Positions 44,682 to 54,439 are shown, numbered from the stretch's first letter. The stretch is 64,000 nt of DNA from Bog-756 sp963813525 (GCA_963813525.1 CAWEZI010000005.1:186001-250000); one strand, 5' to 3'. A program made the numbers and translations. The notes: generated from the sequence alone by a model not told the origin.

Positions 44682-47497
44682 GCGACGTCGACACCGAGGT
44701 AGAAGGCGCTGACGAGAGCGCGGCGCTCATCGATCGTTGGTTTCCAGTAGCAGCGGTCGACCGAGCCTGTGGGACCCCAGAAGGGTCCGGTCGGAACGAA
44801 AAGGCGATCTTCACCTGGTTCGCTTCACGGCCGATCGCTCAGGCGCGCGCTGCCGTGCTGTGCTCGCTCCTCGGGGAAACTGCAGAAGAAGGTGACTCGG
44901 AACTGCGCCAACTGGTGACAACGGCCGTACTCACAGGGAACGAAGCTGTGCTTGAAGAGCTGGCATCGAGGATCCCTGATGTGGATGGGAAGAGGCCGGT
45001 AGTTCTGGACTGCTTCTCGGGCCGAGGCATCATACCTCTCGAGGCAGCGCGGATCGGACTTCGCACCGTCGGGATCGACCTATCTCCCGTCGCCGTACTG
45101 GCATCTCGGCTCCTGGCTGACTGGCCGCTTAGGGACTGGTCAGGCGAGCCGCCAGTGCCCTTCGTAGTTGGCAGCGACAGCGAAGAAGAATCGCGAGAGC
45201 TTGCGATGTTCGCCGAAGATAGTGAGCCTCGGTTGGTCAGGGATCTCCGCCGATTCTTTGCCGAGGTTGGACGGAGAACCGAAGCATTGGTGGCGTCGCA
45301 CTATCCAAAGGGAACAGACGGTGACTACCCGTGGGGCTACCTCTGGGCGGTCACCATCCCATGTGACTCGTGTCAAGCACGCTTCCCGCTGTTAGGTTCG
45401 CTCGTTCTGCGACACCCCTACCGGCTCACGAGCGATCCCGGACAATGTCTGCGGCTAGTCACCCAGGGGCAAGCGTGGTCAGTCCTGGTTGAAGAGGGAG
45501 TTCCCAGCGAAAGCCCGCCATTGGCCTCCGCTGAGGGTAAGAGAGGTAAGGCAGCCCGGTGCCCCTTCTGCCAACACGTGCACCCGCTCGAGACCGTCAA
45601 GGCGAAGGGGTTCGCAGATCAGTACGAAGACGCGCCCATTGTTGCCGCTGAACTGAGGACAGTGCTGGCCCCTCTGGCGAAGGGCCGGACCCGACGGGTT
45701 GACCGAAAGGTCTTCCGCTCTCTCACTCAAGAGGAGAGGGTGGCGGCAACCCAGGTTGACTTGGAAGCACTTCCTGGTTTTGGATCGATGCCCGCTGCTC
45801 CAACGGAACAGATCGCTCCCGGCAACGCCAGCACCATCGATGCAACCGGATACGGCTTCAAGACGTTCGCCAGCCTGATGAACGCCCGACAGCTATTCCT
45901 TTTCATCTCGACCGTCAGAGCCATCCGCCACTGCTATGCCGACGTGATCGCCGCGGGAGTGTCTCAGGAGTACGCAGCTGCGTTGGCCGCTTACGCAACT
46001 TCTAACCTGGTTCGCCGGCTCCGTCGAGCGACTAGGGGGGTCACACTCCAAGCACACGGCGCATCTGGCGGCGCGGCCCAGAACAGGAACCAGACCACCG
46101 ACCTCTTCAAGAACGAGAGCGGTGTGATGTTCGCGTTTGACTGGTTCGAGACCGGCCCTGGGGCGGGGCCCGGCACATGGCAATCTCTGACGGAAACGAC
46201 GTTGAGACCACTCGCGACGCACACGTCGGGCCTCACCAAGCTGGGAATGCCAGGACGCTTCCGCCGCGCATCTGCCACTGAACTGCCGTACCGCGACGGC
46301 ACGGTCGATGCCATCGTGACGGACCCGCCCTACTACGCGATGATCAACTACGCCGACGTCTCGGACCTGTTTTACGTCTGGATTCGACGCTGCCTCTTCG
46401 ACATCGTCCCCGATCTGTTCGGCGAACCCGGCGATGCCCTCGGGCTGCAGGACAAGAGCCAGGAGATCGTGGTCAAGCAGGGTCGGGCCCCGGGCGACCA
46501 TAGGACGGCGGAATGGTACGAGGAGCAGCTGGCTGCCGGTTTCCAGGAAATGCGGAGAGTACTCCGACCGGGCGGCACGCTGACTGTCGTATTCGGTCAC
46601 TCGGACCCGGCAGCATGGAGGCGGCTTCTAGGCGCTCTGAGAGATGCGGGTTTTGTCGTCACCGCGGCGTGGCCGGCACGCACCGAGTCAGCAAACACTG
46701 GCGTGGCATCCATCAAGGTGACGGTCACTATCGGCTGCCGCGTTGCGCCAGAAGGGCGCCGTGCTTCGACCGCGGCACAGGTGGAACGCGAGATCGCTGA
46801 GCTCATTCGCAACCAAGTGAGGAAGTGGGACGCTTGGGGCCTCGCACTCTCGGACCAACTGATGGCGTCTTACGGTCCAGCCATGCAATGCGTCGGTCGC
46901 TACAGGGTGATCCAGAGACCTGAAGGAACTGAGCCAGATCTTGACCACTTCTTGGCGATCGGCCGGCGGTCGGTTGTTGAGGCACACGCCTTCAAGGTCG
47001 ACGAGCTCCCGCTCGACACGTTCGACCCGCAGACTCGATTCGCCATCTTCTGGCTCCGAGCGTTTGGCACAGCGGCAGTCAACAAGGGCGAGTCCGTGTT
47101 CCACGCCCAGTCCAGCCAGCTCCGGATCGACGAGCTGCGGCCGAGGATCTTGCAGGAGACGAAGGGAGGCTTCACGCTCACCATGGATGCGCCGGAAAGT
47201 CTGGATGAGCGTTCCTCAGTCATCGAGGTGGTGCGGGGTCTGGGCGTGGCTTGGTCCGCTGGCGGAACAGAGACGGCGGCGCAGATCATCATCGATTCCG
47301 GCAGGCCCCCTGACGACACCCATCTGTGGGCCACCGTCGGAGAGTTGGTGAGCCAGCTTCCCGACTCGGACCGGGTGGCAGTGGCGCTTACTGCTTGCCA
47401 GCGGAACCGCCGAGCCATCGAGACTGAGGCGCGACACGGCGCACCCGCGATGGTCCATCAGGCTGAGCTGTCGCTCGACGAGACTGGAGCCCAGTGA
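44678..47497 (+). CDS. DUF1156 adenine-type DNA methyltransferase
   Basis: A 939-aa protein. N-terminal DUF1156 region: WFASRPIAQARAAVLCSLLG. SAM-binding motif I VLDCFSGRGIIPLEAARIG (about 108-126). Two CxxC pairs (CDSCQ near 229 and CPFCQ near 295) form a likely zinc ribbon. Catalytic motif IV DPPYYAMINYAD (about 548-559). The C-terminal target-recognition part is long. DUF1156 methyltransferases are of the PglX-like kind seen in BREX and related defence islands. Here it is coupled on both sides: ATGA with the helicase and TGATG with the ATPase gene. Confidence 0.88.
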   Translation: MSDVDTEVEGADESAALIDRWFPVAAVDRACGTPEGSGRNEKAIFTWFASRPIAQARAAVLCSLLGETAEEGDSELRQLVTTAVLTGNEAVLEELASRIPDVDGKRPVVLDCFSGRGIIPLEAARIGLRTVGIDLSPVAVLASRLLADWPLRDWSGEPPVPFVVGSDSEEESRELAMFAEDSEPRLVRDLRRFFAEVGRRTEALVASHYPKGTDGDYPWGYLWAVTIPCDSCQARFPLLGSLVLRHPYRLTSDPGQCLRLVTQGQAWSVLVEEGVPSESPPLASAEGKRGKAARCPFCQHVHPLETVKAKGFADQYEDAPIVAAELRTVLAPLAKGRTRRVDRKVFRSLTQEERVAATQVDLEALPGFGSMPAAPTEQIAPGNASTIDATGYGFKTFASLMNARQLFLFISTVRAIRHCYADVIAAGVSQEYAAALAAYATSNLVRRLRRATRGVTLQAHGASGGAAQNRNQTTDLFKNESGVMFAFDWFETGPGAGPGTWQSLTETTLRPLATHTSGLTKLGMPGRFRRASATELPYRDGTVDAIVTDPPYYAMINYADVSDLFYVWIRRCLFDIVPDLFGEPGDALGLQDKSQEIVVKQGRAPGDHRTAEWYEEQLAAGFQEMRRVLRPGGTLTVVFGHSDPAAWRRLLGALRDAGFVVTAAWPARTESANTGVASIKVTVTIGCRVAPEGRRASTAAQVEREIAELIRNQVRKWDAWGLALSDQLMASYGPAMQCVGRYRVIQRPEGTEPDLDHFLAIGRRSVVEAHAFKVDELPLDTFDPQTRFAIFWLRAFGTAAVNKGESVFHAQSSQLRIDELRPRILQETKGGFTLTMDAPESLDERSSVIEVVRGLGVAWSAGGTETAAQIIIDSGRPPDDTHLWATVGELVSQLPDSDRVAVALTACQRNRRAIETEARHGAPAMVHQAELSLDETGAQ

Positions 47498-50433
47498 TGA
47501 CCGTCACCCATTGGGCCAATGAGCTGCATATGCGCGATGAGGTCGTGCAGCGCCACGGCCATGCCTACGGGCTCCAGATGTCTCTCTACGAGGCCGTCTA
47601 CCAGACGTCCGACGTCCCCTACAGGGAGGCCGCCTACTGGTGCGACATCACCGAGCCGACCACCAAGCTGGTCGAGTTCATGGCGGAGATCACCCGCCAC
47701 CTCGGAAGCGGCGGGGGCGCCAGCCAGCTACTGGGCGGGGACCGGCTCTTCCACCTCGACCAGGGTATGGGTGGGGGCAAGAGCCACGCCCTGGTAGGGC
47801 TGTGGCATCTCGCCACCCACTCTGAAGAGTTCTTCGCCACCGAGATCGGTAGGCAGGTCCTCGCCGTAGCTTCCCAGCGGGCCGGCTCCCACGTAGGGCT
47901 CGGCGAGGTGCGCACGGTTGTCCTTTGTGCTGACAACTTCAGCCCCGGCGTGGCCCGGCCGGAGTTCGGGCCCACGGTCAACCTCCACCAGCGGTTCCTC
48001 TGGTCCCTCTTCGATGGGGACCGTTCCCTCTACGAAGCTCACGTTGGGGCGGGGGCCGACAAGGCCGCCCTCAAGGATGCACTGGTGGCTGCGGGCCGTC
48101 CGGTGCTCATCCTGCTCGACGAGGTCATGGACTACGCCATGGCCCTGGCCGGCCCTGCCCATCGAGAGACGATCCCAGACGAGCAAGCCTTCCTGAACGC
48201 CCTCACCGGCGTGGTGGCTGAGGTCAGCGGGGTGGTCCTGGTTACCGTGATGATCCGCTCCGACCTCGACGAGCAGGGGTACGAGGGCGCCGCCCAGGAC
48301 TTCCGCAGCTACCTGGCCCAGCGCCTGGAGCGCAACGGGACCACCGTGAGCGTCAACGAGCCCCAGGACTTCGGGGCCATCATCCGGCGTAGGATCTTTG
48401 CCCGTCCCCAGGGGAGTCTGCCGATCGCGGCCCTGGCGGAGCGCTGGAACGATGCGGCAACTAGCGCCTGGCGCGAGCACGTCTTCGACCGGCTGCCCGG
48501 CGCCCGACAGCTCGGTGGCTTCGAGGAGCGTCTGGCCCGTTCCTATCCCTTCCACCCGGACCTGTTGGACCTGGTGGAACACGACTGGACCCAGCACGCC
48601 GGCTTCCAGCGGGTGCGCTCGACGGTCGCCGTGTTCTCCGCCAGCGCCTACTGGTGGTCCACCGAACACGAGGGCGGTCGATGGGCGCCTGAGCTCATCG
48701 GTGTGGGCGACATCCCACTCCACGAGGCCGCTGACAAGGTTCTGTCCTCTGGGGTGCTGCATGGACTGGACCGGCAGATCGTCGGTATGCGACAGGTGGC
48801 TGAGAAGGACGTGACATCTGCTGACCGGGCCGATGGCCAGGCCGTGTTGGCCGATATCCGGATCACCGACGGCCGCCCCTGGGTTGACCTTCAGCCCCAG
48901 CCCTCCGTCCGCCTGGCGACCGCGCTGTGGCTCTACTCGGTCGCGGTCCGAGCCCAGGGCAAGAGTGGGGCCACCAAGGCCGAGCTCCTGGCCGCCCTGT
49001 TCGTTCCCGACGAGCGCTTCGGTTTCGCCGACGCCGAAGAGGTTTTCAACGCCCTGACCGATGACGAGGACGAGCGCGGCCTCGGCACACTGGATGTAGT
49101 CCAGGGTGGTGGAGGGAGCGTGCCCAACCGGTACCTGCTCGCCACCCAGCTCAACAAGAGAATGTTCCAGCGCAACGCGCTCAACCGGGCCACGCCCGAG
49201 CTCTACTACGAGCTCGTGTGGGATCGGGTACAGCATCTGGCAAGCAAGGGCAGCGGGTTCGATGCGGTTCTCTTCATCGAGCAACCCCCGACCGACCGAC
49301 CGAACCAGACACTCACCGAGCTGTTTCACGATGTCGACCAGCGGCGCTCGAACCGACTGGTCGTACTCGACCCGCGGCGGTGGACGCTCCTTAACGGACG
49401 CGACAGCGCCACCCGGGCCGACCTCGAGGCCGCACTTGGCCTGGGGCCGAACCGCCTCGGAGTGGACTTCGCGGCCAGCTGCGTCGTCGCCTGTGTGAAC
49501 ACCCAGCGGCGGGACGCCATGGCAAAGCGGGCCAAGGGGGCCTACGCCTGGCAGCTGGCGACCAGCGAGGTAGATCCGGAGCTCGAAATCCGGAGCGAGA
49601 TGCTCGTCGAAGCCACCCGTAGCCTTGAGCAGCTCGACACCGAGATACGCCGCGCCTATCAGCACTATGCCTTCCTGGTGCGCACCGACGAGGGACTCCA
49701 CACGGAGCTGATCAAGTTCGAAGACGACGGCTGCAGCTCCCTTTCCGGGAACGACGTCTGGGAGGACCTTGCTCAGAAGGGGGAGGCGGTCCGATCCGCC
49801 GACGGTCTCGCCGGCGGCTACCTGCACCAGCTGCTCGACCTCTCGATGCGCAACTACACCCTGGGCGAGGTAGTGGAGAAGTTCTGGCGGGATCCCGTGT
49901 TCCCGATGATCCCGAGTGACTCCGTCGCCCGCAGGGCGATCTTCGATGCGCTTCGCCCAGACGTCGACGATGTCTCCTGGGAACTGGTCACATCCGGCGG
50001 CGAGAAGCTGCACGTAGCTACTCCGGAGCAGCTGGCCCTCAACAGCTCAGAGCACTACCTCCAGCTCGCGCAGCCTGACGTTAAAGGCGATACGTCAGCG
50101 CCCACAGCAGCCAGTCCCACTGAGACCACTACAACAACGGCCGGGGTGCCGGCCCCAACCGCCCCCTCGACGACCTCACCGCAGACATCGGCTCACTACC
50201 GCGTGCATGAACTCGAGCTCAGGAACCGTTCGTTGTCAGATCGCGAGGCGCGGGAGAAGCTCTGGCAGCTGCTCAGCTTGGTGGCCGACGTTATCGACCC
50301 GTCTTCAGGGACAGACGTTCAGGTCGCAACCATCAAAATCGAACTCAACGCAGCCGAAGGGTCCCTGGACGAGGTCGGGACCAAGGCGGAACAGGCCGGT
50401 GCTACGTGGGAGACCTACGACGAGGACTTCTAA
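47497..50433 (+). CDS. DUF499-family ATPase (PglY/BrxC-like)
   Basis: A 978-aa AAA-type ATPase; ATG 47497 overlaps the previous stop (TGATG). DUF499 features: HQ-type N-terminal DEVVQRHGHAYGLQMSLYEAVY, Walker A DQGMGGGKSHALVG (about 88-101) and Walker B PVLILLDEVMDYA (about 202-214). Conserved FHPDLLDLV and RVRSTVAVFSASAYWW follow. A Thr/Pro-rich linker (about 870-900) precedes a C-terminal domain (SDREAREKLWQLLSLVADV). PglY/BrxC ATPases are partners of PglX methyltransferases and PglZ; no PglZ-like phosphatase is in the window, which sets this system apart from standard BREX. Confidence 0.88.
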   Translation: MTVTHWANELHMRDEVVQRHGHAYGLQMSLYEAVYQTSDVPYREAAYWCDITEPTTKLVEFMAEITRHLGSGGGASQLLGGDRLFHLDQGMGGGKSHALVGLWHLATHSEEFFATEIGRQVLAVASQRAGSHVGLGEVRTVVLCADNFSPGVARPEFGPTVNLHQRFLWSLFDGDRSLYEAHVGAGADKAALKDALVAAGRPVLILLDEVMDYAMALAGPAHRETIPDEQAFLNALTGVVAEVSGVVLVTVMIRSDLDEQGYEGAAQDFRSYLAQRLERNGTTVSVNEPQDFGAIIRRRIFARPQGSLPIAALAERWNDAATSAWREHVFDRLPGARQLGGFEERLARSYPFHPDLLDLVEHDWTQHAGFQRVRSTVAVFSASAYWWSTEHEGGRWAPELIGVGDIPLHEAADKVLSSGVLHGLDRQIVGMRQVAEKDVTSADRADGQAVLADIRITDGRPWVDLQPQPSVRLATALWLYSVAVRAQGKSGATKAELLAALFVPDERFGFADAEEVFNALTDDEDERGLGTLDVVQGGGGSVPNRYLLATQLNKRMFQRNALNRATPELYYELVWDRVQHLASKGSGFDAVLFIEQPPTDRPNQTLTELFHDVDQRRSNRLVVLDPRRWTLLNGRDSATRADLEAALGLGPNRLGVDFAASCVVACVNTQRRDAMAKRAKGAYAWQLATSEVDPELEIRSEMLVEATRSLEQLDTEIRRAYQHYAFLVRTDEGLHTELIKFEDDGCSSLSGNDVWEDLAQKGEAVRSADGLAGGYLHQLLDLSMRNYTLGEVVEKFWRDPVFPMIPSDSVARRAIFDALRPDVDDVSWELVTSGGEKLHVATPEQLALNSSEHYLQLAQPDVKGDTSAPTAASPTETTTTTAGVPAPTAPSTTSPQTSAHYRVHELELRNRSLSDREAREKLWQLLSLVADVIDPSSGTDVQVATIKIELNAAEGSLDEVGTKAEQAGATWETYDEDF

Positions 50434-50531
50434 TCTCGACCGTGGTTACCCTAGTCCTACGCTCGAGTTGCTCACTCAGTTAGACAAGCATCGCTGTAGG
50501 ACACCCCGGTCACCGGCGACCGCTATGGCTC

Positions 50532-51527
50532 GTGGCTGGACCAGGTACCCCAACTACTGTCGAGGATGTGGACGGAGTGCGGGATGCCGTTGCCAGCGGC
50601 AGGATCGACGAACGATTCGTTAAGGCCGCCCGGGCGGCTGCACGCGGCAAGGTTGGCGGACGCCCTTCGCCGTCGGGTGCTCCGCGATGGTCCGACGAAG
50701 ACATCGATGACCTTGTGCTGGAAATGGTCACCCGGGTAAAGCCCGACAAGGTCGTCTTGGCCGCCGAGAAGGCGGTGAACGACAGAGAGTTCGCCAGGTG
50801 GCTTACTAAGGCCCTGGTTACGCAACTCGACTTGGCGGCTCGGAGCACCGTCACTGGCCGAATCATCCGGGCCCTCGATGACGCTCTGGGTGAGGAGCCG
50901 GACAGGTTCCAACTCACCAATGGGTGTTGGGGCCTCGTAGACGGTCTTCGGGATCCCGGATGGGCCGAGGGCATCAGTTCGCTCGTGTCGATCGCCCACA
51001 CCGTTCCCACCCGAGTGGTGCGAATCTCACCGGTGTCGGAGAAAACGCCGCCGCTGGCCTACCGGCCGGACATCCGGGAAGTTGTTGCGAAAGTTTTGGA
51101 GACTGCCGGCCCCCTCCAGAAGGCAACGCTGGCTGACGTACTATCAGCACGGTTCGATGGCAGCTACAGCGAACGTCTCGGGTACCTCGATGATGATGAG
51201 CTTGGTTCGGTCCTCGGTGGGGAGGACGAGGGCGAACTCTCGGATGGAGTCTTGGCGGCTCGCTGGATGCTGACCCAGCTGACAGCGGGCGAGCGCGCGG
51301 GGCTGGCTGCCTACCTCGAACCCGGTGGCATTCGAGGGGTGGCCAAGAAGCTCGGCCAGACCAAGTACCAGTCTGAACTCCTCGTGGTCAGGCTCGAGGA
51401 GAAGCTCACGATGCTTGCCCAGTTGACGGACGCCGATGAGGCCGCTGTGACCCACCTGCTCGATCTGGTCAGACAGAGCGGACAGTTGAGGCATTCAGCA
51501 AGTGAGGATGGATACGATGGCGACTGA
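50532..51527 (+). CDS. Hypothetical protein with sigma factor-like segments
   Basis: A 331-aa protein from GTG 50532, 98 bases after the DUF499 gene. The section SDEDIDDLVLEMVTRV-x-EFARWLTKALVTQLDLAARS (about 53-110) recalls sigma-70 region 2. The C-terminal section LTAGERAGLAAYLEPGGIRGVAKKLGQTKYQSELLVVRLEEKL (about 260-305) reads like a region 4 helix-turn-helix. Between them lies a 120-residue region without a match I know. It may be a regulator that recruits RNA polymerase or a DNA-binding defence subunit. Resemblance is by eye only. It overlaps the following gene by 11 bases. Confidence 0.6.
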   Translation: MAGPGTPTTVEDVDGVRDAVASGRIDERFVKAARAAARGKVGGRPSPSGAPRWSDEDIDDLVLEMVTRVKPDKVVLAAEKAVNDREFARWLTKALVTQLDLAARSTVTGRIIRALDDALGEEPDRFQLTNGCWGLVDGLRDPGWAEGISSLVSIAHTVPTRVVRISPVSEKTPPLAYRPDIREVVAKVLETAGPLQKATLADVLSARFDGSYSERLGYLDDDELGSVLGGEDEGELSDGVLAARWMLTQLTAGERAGLAAYLEPGGIRGVAKKLGQTKYQSELLVVRLEEKLTMLAQLTDADEAAVTHLLDLVRQSGQLRHSASEDGYDGD

Positions 51528-52365
51528 CCCACTGCTCGAACGACTGGCGGCCCAGGCGTGGCCCAAGCCGCTCGGAGACCACCCTGTCCCGGCACCGGGT
51601 CAGCTGTGGAGGGCGGCGTGGGACGGAGTCGTCGCCCTGGTCGTCGTACTCGCCGCGCCGGCGGGGCGAACTGTCCGCGTTGCCGCGGCATCACCCGAAT
51701 CGACCGGCGATGAGACCGCCGTGGAGGTGGAGACCACCAACTCAATGCGCCTCGTGGTCTGGTCCAGCGTCTCCTCCGAGATCATGATGTGCACGCTCGA
51801 CCACCGCATCGGTGACTTGACCGAGGCCAGCCTCCAGTCCCTCCGCCAGCTCATGGGCGCGAGCAGGGCCTGGGGCCCTATCGTCTCCGTTCTCGATGAC
51901 CGAGCGGTCCTGCGGGCTGAACTCCGGGACGAGCTCGACGTGATGCACGACGCGGAGTGGCTTGACGCCCGCAGTCCTGGAGCAGCCGACATCGCGTCGC
52001 TGGCTGCGGAACGGGGGCTGAAGACGTCCGACCTCGCTCGCGCCCTTTCGATCAGTGCAGGCAGCGCCCGCCGACTTCGGCAAGGTCAGAGGGGCCTTGC
52101 GCCCGGAGAGGCGGAGCTCCTGATTCCGCTGCTGGGAGAGGTGCCCTCCTCCGCGGTCACGTTTGACCCGGGGTTGGTTGAGAAGTTGGATCTCCCGCGC
52201 TTTCGACCAGCCATCGATGATCGAGCGACCCGCCAATTCGCCGGAGACGAGACCGCAGCACGACGAGAGTTCGCCACCGCTGTCCTAAGCATGGCAGCCC
52301 GGCAGCGGGAGCCCGGCGAACGTAACTGGGAAGCGCTGATCGACGAGGTTCTACGTGCTGATTGA
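51517..52365 (+). CDS. Helix-turn-helix protein paired with ImmA/IrrE peptidase
   Basis: A 282-aa protein; ATG 51517 has a GAGG-type ribosome-binding site and overlaps the previous stop. N-terminal 150 residues are beta-rich (GVVALVVVLAAPAGRTVRVAAA, LRLVVWSSVSSEIMM-like). A helix-turn-helix follows at about 172-215 (IASLAAERGLKTSDLARALSISAGSARRLRQGQRGL). The C-terminus is helical. The next gene encodes an ImmA/IrrE peptidase and overlaps by 11 bases, the classical ImmR/ImmA arrangement. I infer this is the repressor-like substrate of that peptidase. Confidence 0.6.
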   Translation: MATDPLLERLAAQAWPKPLGDHPVPAPGQLWRAAWDGVVALVVVLAAPAGRTVRVAAASPESTGDETAVEVETTNSMRLVVWSSVSSEIMMCTLDHRIGDLTEASLQSLRQLMGASRAWGPIVSVLDDRAVLRAELRDELDVMHDAEWLDARSPGAADIASLAAERGLKTSDLARALSISAGSARRLRQGQRGLAPGEAELLIPLLGEVPSSAVTFDPGLVEKLDLPRFRPAIDDRATRQFAGDETAARREFATAVLSMAARQREPGERNWEALIDEVLRAD

Positions 52366-53374
52366 CCCGCACGCGGAAGCGGTACGACTAATGACCTCTA
52401 TCGACCCAAACTATCTCGGCGAGTTGGCTCGTGACCCCATCGGCACCATCGAAGTCCTGTTCGAGGAGATCCTGATCAGCGAACGGCCACCGGCCCCGCC
52501 CGGCGAGGGGTGCGCTGTGGATGGCACCTACCTGCCGGGCCCCCCGCCGAGGATCACGATCGCATCGGACGTCGCCCCGGCCCGGCGTCGTTTCACGGCG
52601 CTACATGAGCTCGGCCATCACCTCATTGAGTACGACGAAGTCCTCAACGACCTCGAGGTTGCGGACGCCCACCGGCGGGACGAGGACATCTGCAACGAGG
52701 TTGCGGCGTCGATCCTCTTACCCGAAGCACTGGTTGACCAGTGGGTGCCAGCCGGGAGCTTCACCGCAGAGGATGTATCCAAGCTCTACGCCAGCGCGGA
52801 CAGCCCGTCGCGGATGGCGTGCTGTGTCGCGGCTGTCCGCCAGCTCCATGTGCCGGGGTGCGTGATCCTCGGGCGGGCCGACGGTTCCGCCGAGTTCATT
52901 GCCCACCAGCTGGCGACGCCCTGGCGCATTGCCCGGGGGACGAATCAGGGACCGGAGTCGCTGCTGGTCCGCGCTGGGTCCTCGCTGACCCACCACATGC
53001 AGAGTCAGACGAAGGTCCGGTTCGCCACGGGCACGGTCAGTGATCCCGTTTTCGGCGATGCCTTCGACGCCGGGGACGGGTGGGTCTTCATGGTCGTGGC
53101 GGCCGACTCCCACTCCCCGTGGGTCAAGTCGCTCAACTTCGGTACCCCGTCATCCGGAGACCGCACCGAGCCGGTGGAATGCCCGCGGTGCGATCACGTC
53201 TTCAGGGCCTGGTGGGCCCCGTGCGCTAAGTGCGGGGACCGTCGGTGCCCGCAGTGCAGGCGGTGTTCGTGCGAGCCGGACGCTCCGGCGTCCCGGCGCT
53301 GTGATGGCTGTGGGCTGACCAAGCCAGCGAACCAGTTCGTCGGTGCCGGCATCATCTGCGTCGATTGCCGGTAG
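52355..53374 (+). CDS. ImmA/IrrE metallopeptidase with C-terminal zinc ribbons
   Basis: A 339-aa protein from GTG 52355. The zinc-protease motif FTALHELGHHLIEYD lies at about 80-93, with DEDICNEVAASILLP as the Glu-ligand helix. The C-terminal 65 residues carry about a dozen Cys in CxxC pairs (CPRCDH, CAKCGDRRCPQCRRC, CDGCG, CVDC), two or more zinc ribbons, unusual for this family. A ribbon domain could bind nucleic acid as a sensor. Together with the helix-turn-helix gene before it, this forms a protease-controlled switch within the defence operon. Confidence 0.85.
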   Translation: MLIDPHAEAVRLMTSIDPNYLGELARDPIGTIEVLFEEILISERPPAPPGEGCAVDGTYLPGPPPRITIASDVAPARRRFTALHELGHHLIEYDEVLNDLEVADAHRRDEDICNEVAASILLPEALVDQWVPAGSFTAEDVSKLYASADSPSRMACCVAAVRQLHVPGCVILGRADGSAEFIAHQLATPWRIARGTNQGPESLLVRAGSSLTHHMQSQTKVRFATGTVSDPVFGDAFDAGDGWVFMVVAADSHSPWVKSLNFGTPSSGDRTEPVECPRCDHVFRAWWAPCAKCGDRRCPQCRRCSCEPDAPASRRCDGCGLTKPANQFVGAGIICVDCR

Positions 53375-53449
53375 GAGCAAGCACTTCAGACGCGACGACG
53401 AGTTGCGGCATTCACCGGGGTGCCCCATCCAACGAGCCTGGAGTGCCTC

Positions 53450-54439
53450 ATGAAGATCACCGAGCGGTTTGCCGAACTGGACGACAACCTGAAGCTGGAC
53501 ACCGCCGAGCGCAGGCGGGCCCAGGAGCTCCACCAGGAGATCAGCGACGTCCTCGGCGCTGCCGGACTGGCCAAGCGCTGCCGCCTCCAGGGCAGCTTCG
53601 CCCGCAAGACGATGCTCCCGCCCCTCCATGATGTCGACAAGGTGGTCGAGCTCGTAGACGACCTCCGTGTCGAGTTCAGCGGCCTGAACGGACCGGCAAT
53701 GGCGATGGAGCGGATCCGTGGTGTCCTGGTACCGGCACTCCCGGGCGCCTTCTTTACGGTGAAGAAGCACTCCTTGGGCATCTGGCTCCCCGACTACGAC
53801 TTCGACTTCGACGCTGTGCCTGCGTTCACAACGGACGGGACCAACCTGATCGAGATCGCCAACACCGAGGCGGGTGCCGGCGAGGATGCGTGGAAGACCT
53901 CGAACACTTACGACCTGATCGCGGTCGTGTCGGCTCGGAACATCGAGTGCGGCGGGCGATTCGTTCACCAGGTCCGGATGGCGAAGCAGGTCTTCCACGA
54001 GGCCGGGCTGTCGGACTCGCTGCCGGGATTGCACATCGAGTCGTTCACCTATGAGGCCGTGACAAGCGTGATGGACCATGCCGCAGCGGTCGCCGCCGCT
54101 TTGGCCAAGGCCGCAGAACTGCTGGGGAGTTCCTACACCGACCCCACCGGGGTTGACACCATCTCCGACCGGATCGAGACATGGAGGGTCCAGGCGCTCC
54201 AACCGCAGGTCGCTGCACTCGCCAGCAAGGCGACCGAGGCGCTCGACCTCGCGACAGCCGGTGACGAGATCGGCGCGGCGGAGATCTGGGCCGCCTTGTT
54301 CGGCGACTGTTTCCCGGTCCCAACCGCCGCGGATAAGCAGGAGGCCGACCAGCGCAAGCAGTTGACCAAGCTCTACACGGGCGGCACCCTGGCGGTCACC
54401 AGCCGCCCGGCCCCCTCGTCACGAGCGTGGCGTCCATGA
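53450..54439 (+). CDS. CBASS-type CD-NTase (cyclic nucleotide synthase)
   Basis: A 329-aa nucleotidyltransferase of the cGAS/DncV-like kind, starting at ATG 53450 (GGAG upstream); an in-frame ATG at 53420 gives a weak leader. Catalytic signature: LQGSFARKTML (about 45-55), the metal-binding pair DVD (about 61-63), and the third Asp in DYDFDFDAVPAF (about 115-126). The C-terminal helical domain follows. On phage infection such enzymes make cyclic di- or trinucleotides that switch on an effector. Coupled to the E2-like gene by ATGA, so the CBASS set is a single translational unit. Confidence 0.88.
   Translation: MKITERFAELDDNLKLDTAERRRAQELHQEISDVLGAAGLAKRCRLQGSFARKTMLPPLHDVDKVVELVDDLRVEFSGLNGPAMAMERIRGVLVPALPGAFFTVKKHSLGIWLPDYDFDFDAVPAFTTDGTNLIEIANTEAGAGEDAWKTSNTYDLIAVVSARNIECGGRFVHQVRMAKQVFHEAGLSDSLPGLHIESFTYEAVTSVMDHAAAVAAALAKAAELLGSSYTDPTGVDTISDRIETWRVQALQPQVAALASKATEALDLATAGDEIGAAEIWAALFGDCFPVPTAADKQEADQRKQLTKLYTGGTLAVTSRPAPSSRAWRP

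Noticed and set aside
47728..50013. 761-codon minus-strand open frame opposite the DUF499 gene
   Set aside because: It is a high-GC shadow frame: no domain, no ribosome-binding site, and it lies wholly inside a gene with clear Walker motifs.
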